From Bin103 sp002238925 (GTDB lineage: Bacteria > Spirochaetota > Spirochaetia > SZUA-6 > Bin103), in assembly GCA_965208065.1 (NCBI GenBank), contig OZ242313.1:4340001-4404000 (forward strand): 64,000 bases of DNA, read 5' to 3'. Made by a program: the position numbers and the translations under genes. The notes beneath the pieces are model-generated. The model was not told the DNA's origin, ran no database searches, and saw only the letters and a program-made list of their open reading frames with translations. Positions 60,738-64,000 of this stretch are shown here, piece by piece; positions within the stretch are counted from its first letter, which is position 1; each line of letters opens with the position of its first letter.

Positions 60738-62912
60738 CTACGCCTGCTCGTCGACGGCGCCCAGCTTCGCGGGCGGCTGCAGCGGCAGTTCGATCACCAT
60801 CTCCGTGAACGCACCCGGCTCGGTGTTGACCTCAATGGTGCCGCCGTGCTCGCGCACGATGTCGGCGGACATCGCCAGGCCGAGACCGGTGCCCTTGCCG
60901 GCCGGCTTGGTGGTGAAGAACGGCGCGAAGATCTTGGCCACGACCTCCGGCGGCATGCCGTCGGCGTTGTCCTTGATGCGGATTACGGCGCTGTCGGCGG
61001 TGCGCTTGCTGGAGATGTGCAGGGTCGGCTGGTAGGAACCGCCCTCGCTGCCGACGCCGGCGCGGCGCTTGTCGTCGGTGGCGTCGCAGGCGTTGGCCAC
61101 CATGTTCAGGAATACCCGGCCAAGGTCTTGCGGGATCACTTCCATTTCCCCCAGCCCGGCATCCAGGTCGTACTGCACATCGAGTTGGAAATCCGGGTCG
61201 GTGGCGCGCGCGCTGTGGTAGGCCAGCCGTGCGTATTCCTCCAGCAAGCCGTTGATGTCGACCTTCAGCACCTCCGCGGAGTGGCGCCCGAGCATCAGCA
61301 TGTCGTGCACGATGCGGTTGGCGCGGTCGCCGTGCGAGCGGATGCGCCCCAGGTTGTCGACCAGGTCGCCGGTGATCTCGGCGAGCAGCGAGCGCTGCTC
61401 CTCGTCCAGCTTGTCGCCGCCCTCCTCCAGCACTTCCTTCAGCTCGTCGATCAGCTCTGCCGACGCCTCCGAGAAGTTCTTGACGAAGTTCAGCGGGTTG
61501 CGGATCTCGTGCGCGACGCCGGCGGTCAGCTCGCCGAGCGCGGCCAGCTTCTCGCGCATCACGATCTGGTCCTGGGCACGGCCCAAGTCCTCGAGCGCCG
61601 TCTCGAGCTGCTCGTTCTTGCCCTTCAACTCATCCGCCAACCGCTCCACCAGGTTCAGGCGCTGCACCTCCAGGGCGTGGCGGCGGAACACCTCCAGGGC
61701 CGCGGCCATGTCGGCCACCTCGTCGCGCCCGCCGATCTCCACCCGCGCCTCCAGGTCGCCGCCGGCCATGCGCCGCATCCAGTCGGACAGCTTGCCCAGC
61801 CGGTGCAGCAGCACCCGCCCGATGAACAGCCAGGCGATCAGCACGGCGCCGACCAGGCTGATGGCGCTGATCAGCAGCAGCAGCGTGCGGGCGGTCAGGA
61901 TCGCCTGCGTGGAGGCCTGCGTCGCCGCCCGCGTGTGCCCGTGCGCGGTGCCCACCAACTCATCCACTACCGCCACCAGTTCCACGGCGAGGTCCCGGTT
62001 GTGCGCCAACAGGTCGCGCTGGCGCTCGGCCAGGCGCAGTTCGCGAGTGCGCAGGTCGAAGCCACTGCCGCGTTCCAGGCCCAGTGCCACCAGCCGGGCG
62101 AAGATCGGCACCACTTCGGCGCGCAGGGAAGATTCCTCCAGCGCCGCCAGGCTGCGCTCGATGCGGCCCGCCGCGGACTCGAAGCGCTCGCGCAGCGGCT
62201 CGATCGACGAGGCGTCCTGCAGGTTGAATGCGCTTGCCAGAAGCTGCGAGGCGATGCTGCCGTCCGCCTGCAGGTCGGCGAGCCGGCGGTAGCGCCCGAG
62301 TTCGCGCTCCGACAGGTGCTCGGTGCGCGGCGCCGGCGGCTCGCCGAGGGTACGGTACCCGGTGATGGTGTAGAACAGCTGGTCGTCGATCGCCGGCACC
62401 ACCAGTTCCTCCAGGCTGCTGCGCAGCGCGCCAAGCTCGGCGCGCAATTCGGCACTCTGTTCGTTGAGCGGGAACAGTTCGAGCATGCCGTCGCCGATCG
62501 CCTCGATATTGGACAGGAGCGTGTCGGCATGGGCGCGCACGCGCGCGATGGTGGCCGCGTCGGCGCCTACCTGGTGCAGCGCATCGAGTTCCTCCTGCAG
62601 CGCGTCGTGGGTGTCGGTGATGCGGGAGGCAACGCCGGAGAACTCCGCACGCGTCGCGGCGGTGGTGAGCCGTGGCGCCGCCGCCACCAGGCTGCTGGCG
62701 TGCTGCGCAACGCCGAACGATGCCACCATCTCGGGAACGCTGCCTTCGTTCACCCGCCGCTGCACGCTGGCGACACGATCCAGGAACAGCCAGGCAACCA
62801 GACTCGCCGCGACCGTGAGCGTTACCGCGGCGCCGATGCCCAGGAAGAACTGGCCCGAGAGGCGGGACGGGTAGTGCAGCAACTGCTGCAAGCGCTCTCT
62901 CACTCCCGGCAT
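60738..62912 (-). CDS. Sensor histidine kinase with TorS-like periplasmic domain
   Basis: 724-residue kinase. A first membrane helix at about 20-43, a helical periplasmic region of about 270 residues, a second helix near 320-345, a HAMP domain, a coiled coil (KGKNEQLETALEDL), a HisKA box with phospho-acceptor His468 (VAHEIRNPLNF) and a HATPase with N-box Asn603, DNADG at 648-652 and GTGLGLA. The long helical sensor resembles TorS-type kinases that work with a separate periplasmic binding protein. The binding-protein gene is 22 bp upstream, but no response regulator lies in the window. Confidence 0.88.
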   Translation of the reverse strand: MPGVRERLQQLLHYPSRLSGQFFLGIGAAVTLTVAASLVAWLFLDRVASVQRRVNEGSVPEMVASFGVAQHASSLVAAAPRLTTAATRAEFSGVASRITDTHDALQEELDALHQVGADAATIARVRAHADTLLSNIEAIGDGMLELFPLNEQSAELRAELGALRSSLEELVVPAIDDQLFYTITGYRTLGEPPAPRTEHLSERELGRYRRLADLQADGSIASQLLASAFNLQDASSIEPLRERFESAAGRIERSLAALEESSLRAEVVPIFARLVALGLERGSGFDLRTRELRLAERQRDLLAHNRDLAVELVAVVDELVGTAHGHTRAATQASTQAILTARTLLLLISAISLVGAVLIAWLFIGRVLLHRLGKLSDWMRRMAGGDLEARVEIGGRDEVADMAAALEVFRRHALEVQRLNLVERLADELKGKNEQLETALEDLGRAQDQIVMREKLAALGELTAGVAHEIRNPLNFVKNFSEASAELIDELKEVLEEGGDKLDEEQRSLLAEITGDLVDNLGRIRSHGDRANRIVHDMLMLGRHSAEVLKVDINGLLEEYARLAYHSARATDPDFQLDVQYDLDAGLGEMEVIPQDLGRVFLNMVANACDATDDKRRAGVGSEGGSYQPTLHISSKRTADSAVIRIKDNADGMPPEVVAKIFAPFFTTKPAGKGTGLGLAMSADIVREHGGTIEVNTEPGAFTEMVIELPLQPPAKLGAVDEQA

Positions 62913-62934
62913 GTGCCCGCGACCGCCGTCTCGC

Positions 62935-64000
62935 TCAACGTCCCGGTGCGGAGCCGTGGTCCAGGGCAGCCGCCGGCCGGTACCGTCCATCCGCGCCGAT
63001 CCGGGTCAGGAACACCGCGTCGGAGCCCTGGTTGTCGGCGTCGCCGTAGCGCAGCTCGAAGCCGTCGATGTCGATCACGTCGCTGCCGCGCAGGCTGCCC
63101 AGAAAGCAGTCCCGCGTTACCTCGGCGCCGCAGCCCGCCACCCCCGCCACGGCCAGCCGCCCGGCCAGGTAACCCTCGAAGGAAACGAAACCGGGCTCCG
63201 CCTCAGGATCGTAAGCCGCCAGGGCGCGCAGGTAGGAGCCGACCACGGGCAGGGCGTCGTCGGTGGGAAACGGTACCACCTGGGTCACGTACACCCCTTC
63301 GCCGGCCGCACCGAGCTCCTCGGCGAGCGCGTTGCTGCCCACGAACGACACGGTAAGGAAGGCCGGATCCATCCCCACGTGCCGCGCCCACCTGATCAGC
63401 GCCGCCACCGGCTGGTAGGCGCCGATCATGATCACCGCCTCCGGTTCGCCGCGGCGCAGGTCGAGCAGGGCGGTCTTCACGGCGGTGGTGTTGCGCGGAT
63501 AGAGGCCGATCGACACCGGCTGCATGGCGCGCCGGTCGAGCGCCAGCCGCACGCCGCGGTAGCCGGCACGGCCAAACGAGTCGTCCTGGTACAGCACCGC
63601 GATGCGGGTCACCCCCAGGTCCTCGGTCAGCCGGGCGACCATCTCCTCGGTCTCCTGGTAGTAGGAGGCGCGCAGGTTGAGCACGTTGTCCCACTCCGGA
63701 TCGCGCAGGAACTCGGCGCCGGTGAACGGGGCGATATAGGGCACGCCCGCCTGCGCGGCGACTGGCGTCGCGGAGCGCGAGGTGGGGGTGCCGACCGCGC
63801 CGATCAGGGCGAATACCTGGTCCTCTTCGATCAGGTGGAAGGTGTTGGCGATCGCCGCCTCCGGCTCGTAGGCGTCGTCGTGGGACACCAGCTGCAGCCG
63901 GCGGCCGTGGACGCCGCCGCTGCTATTTGCTTCGTCGAACGCCGCCTCGATGCCCAGCCGCATGTTCCTGCCCAGCTCACTGGCCGGGCCGCTGAAGGCG
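62935..64000 (-). CDS. Periplasmic binding protein (family 6, LivJ-like), partial
   Basis: C-terminal 355 codons of a type I periplasmic binding protein; the N-terminus and signal peptide lie beyond the window. Blocks include GIEAAFDEANSSGGVHG, ALIGAVGTPTS, VLYQDDSFGRAGY and FVGSNALAEELG. With the kinase 22 bp downstream it probably supplies ligand recognition to the sensor, as TorT does for TorS, or it belongs to an amino-acid importer. Confidence 0.85.
   Translation of the reverse strand, partial: AFSGPASELGRNMRLGIEAAFDEANSSGGVHGRRLQLVSHDDAYEPEAAIANTFHLIEEDQVFALIGAVGTPTSRSATPVAAQAGVPYIAPFTGAEFLRDPEWDNVLNLRASYYQETEEMVARLTEDLGVTRIAVLYQDDSFGRAGYRGVRLALDRRAMQPVSIGLYPRNTTAVKTALLDLRRGEPEAVIMIGAYQPVAALIRWARHVGMDPAFLTVSFVGSNALAEELGAAGEGVYVTQVVPFPTDDALPVVGSYLRALAAYDPEAEPGFVSFEGYLAGRLAVAGVAGCGAEVTRDCFLGSLRGSDVIDIDGFELRYGDADNQGSDAVFLTRIGADGRYRPAAALDHGSAPGR

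Noticed and set aside
60717..63356. 879-codon plus-strand open frame
   Set aside because: Antisense to the histidine kinase and binding protein, which have clear motifs.

Overview
The window is about 64 kb of very GC-rich DNA with dense coding on both strands and no rRNA, tRNA or CRISPR array that I can see. Several exported binding proteins carry a signal peptide followed by a short acidic, Gly/Ser/Glu-rich start of the mature protein. The gene mix is sugar and peptide ABC importers, sulfatases, phytanoyl-CoA-type dioxygenases, SDR oxidoreductases, many VapBC modules and AAA-nuclease proteins. My best guess is an uncultured, probably marine or host-associated (for example sponge-associated) Spirochaetota-like bacterium. 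This is an inference from gene content; no phylogenetic marker is present.

Layout. 1-7048: a sulfatase with a TauD-type dioxygenase, then a sugar ABC system (binding protein on +, two permeases and a GH42-type beta-galactosidase on -). 7181-16616: accessory zone with a small membrane protein, two VapBC modules with AbrB-type antitoxins, three AAA proteins (two with nuclease-like C-termini), an FG-GAP beta-propeller protein and a lower-GC HNH-Nudix pair. 16620-24323: metabolic genes (zinc alcohol dehydrogenase, enolase-superfamily dehydratase, SDRs, a frameshifted fumarase-superfamily lyase, a phosphodiesterase and a J-domain protein). 24534-32752: epoxide-hydrolase-like protein, VapBC, SDR, a first peptide ABC system and a truncated oxidoreductase. 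32845-37735: YcaQ-type DNA glycosylase, then a conspicuously AT-richer cassette (34525-35799), a HAD protein and an M20 peptidase. 37757-39241: an ISKra4-type insertion sequence with terminal repeats and a 6-bp target duplication. 39295-48943: a PL22-like beta-propeller protein and a complete second peptide ABC operon, split by an AAA/PD-(D/E)XK gene. 48960-54893: amidohydrolase, sugar isomerase, two PhyH dioxygenases and a Phd-PIN module, followed by a graveyard of three gene fragments. 54890-64000: GH32 hydrolase, nitroreductase, a 12-repeat YWTD lipoprotein, PhyH, an unusual SDR and a histidine kinase paired with a periplasmic binding protein.

The most notable system is the 34525-35799 cassette. 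It encodes a free-standing 77-residue colicin-E3-type 16S rRNase with the catalytic Asp, His and Glu conserved, an overlapping small acidic protein that is the likely immunity/antitoxin, and an ImmA/IrrE-type metalloprotease. Base composition suggests recent acquisition. As a three-gene chromosomal toxin-antitoxin-protease unit it is the best candidate here for an under-described system.

A second theme is promoter architecture. At eight or more starts a -10-like hexamer sits exactly 6 nt upstream of the start codon, several with a good -35 at 16-18 bp and no Shine-Dalgarno. This suggests widespread leaderless transcription beside classical SD-led genes. The window also records genome decay: an IS with a self-inactivating internal duplication, a deletion that removed the 5' halves of two divergent genes, an internally deleted SDR, a 3'-truncated oxidoreductase and a single-base frameshift in a lyase gene.
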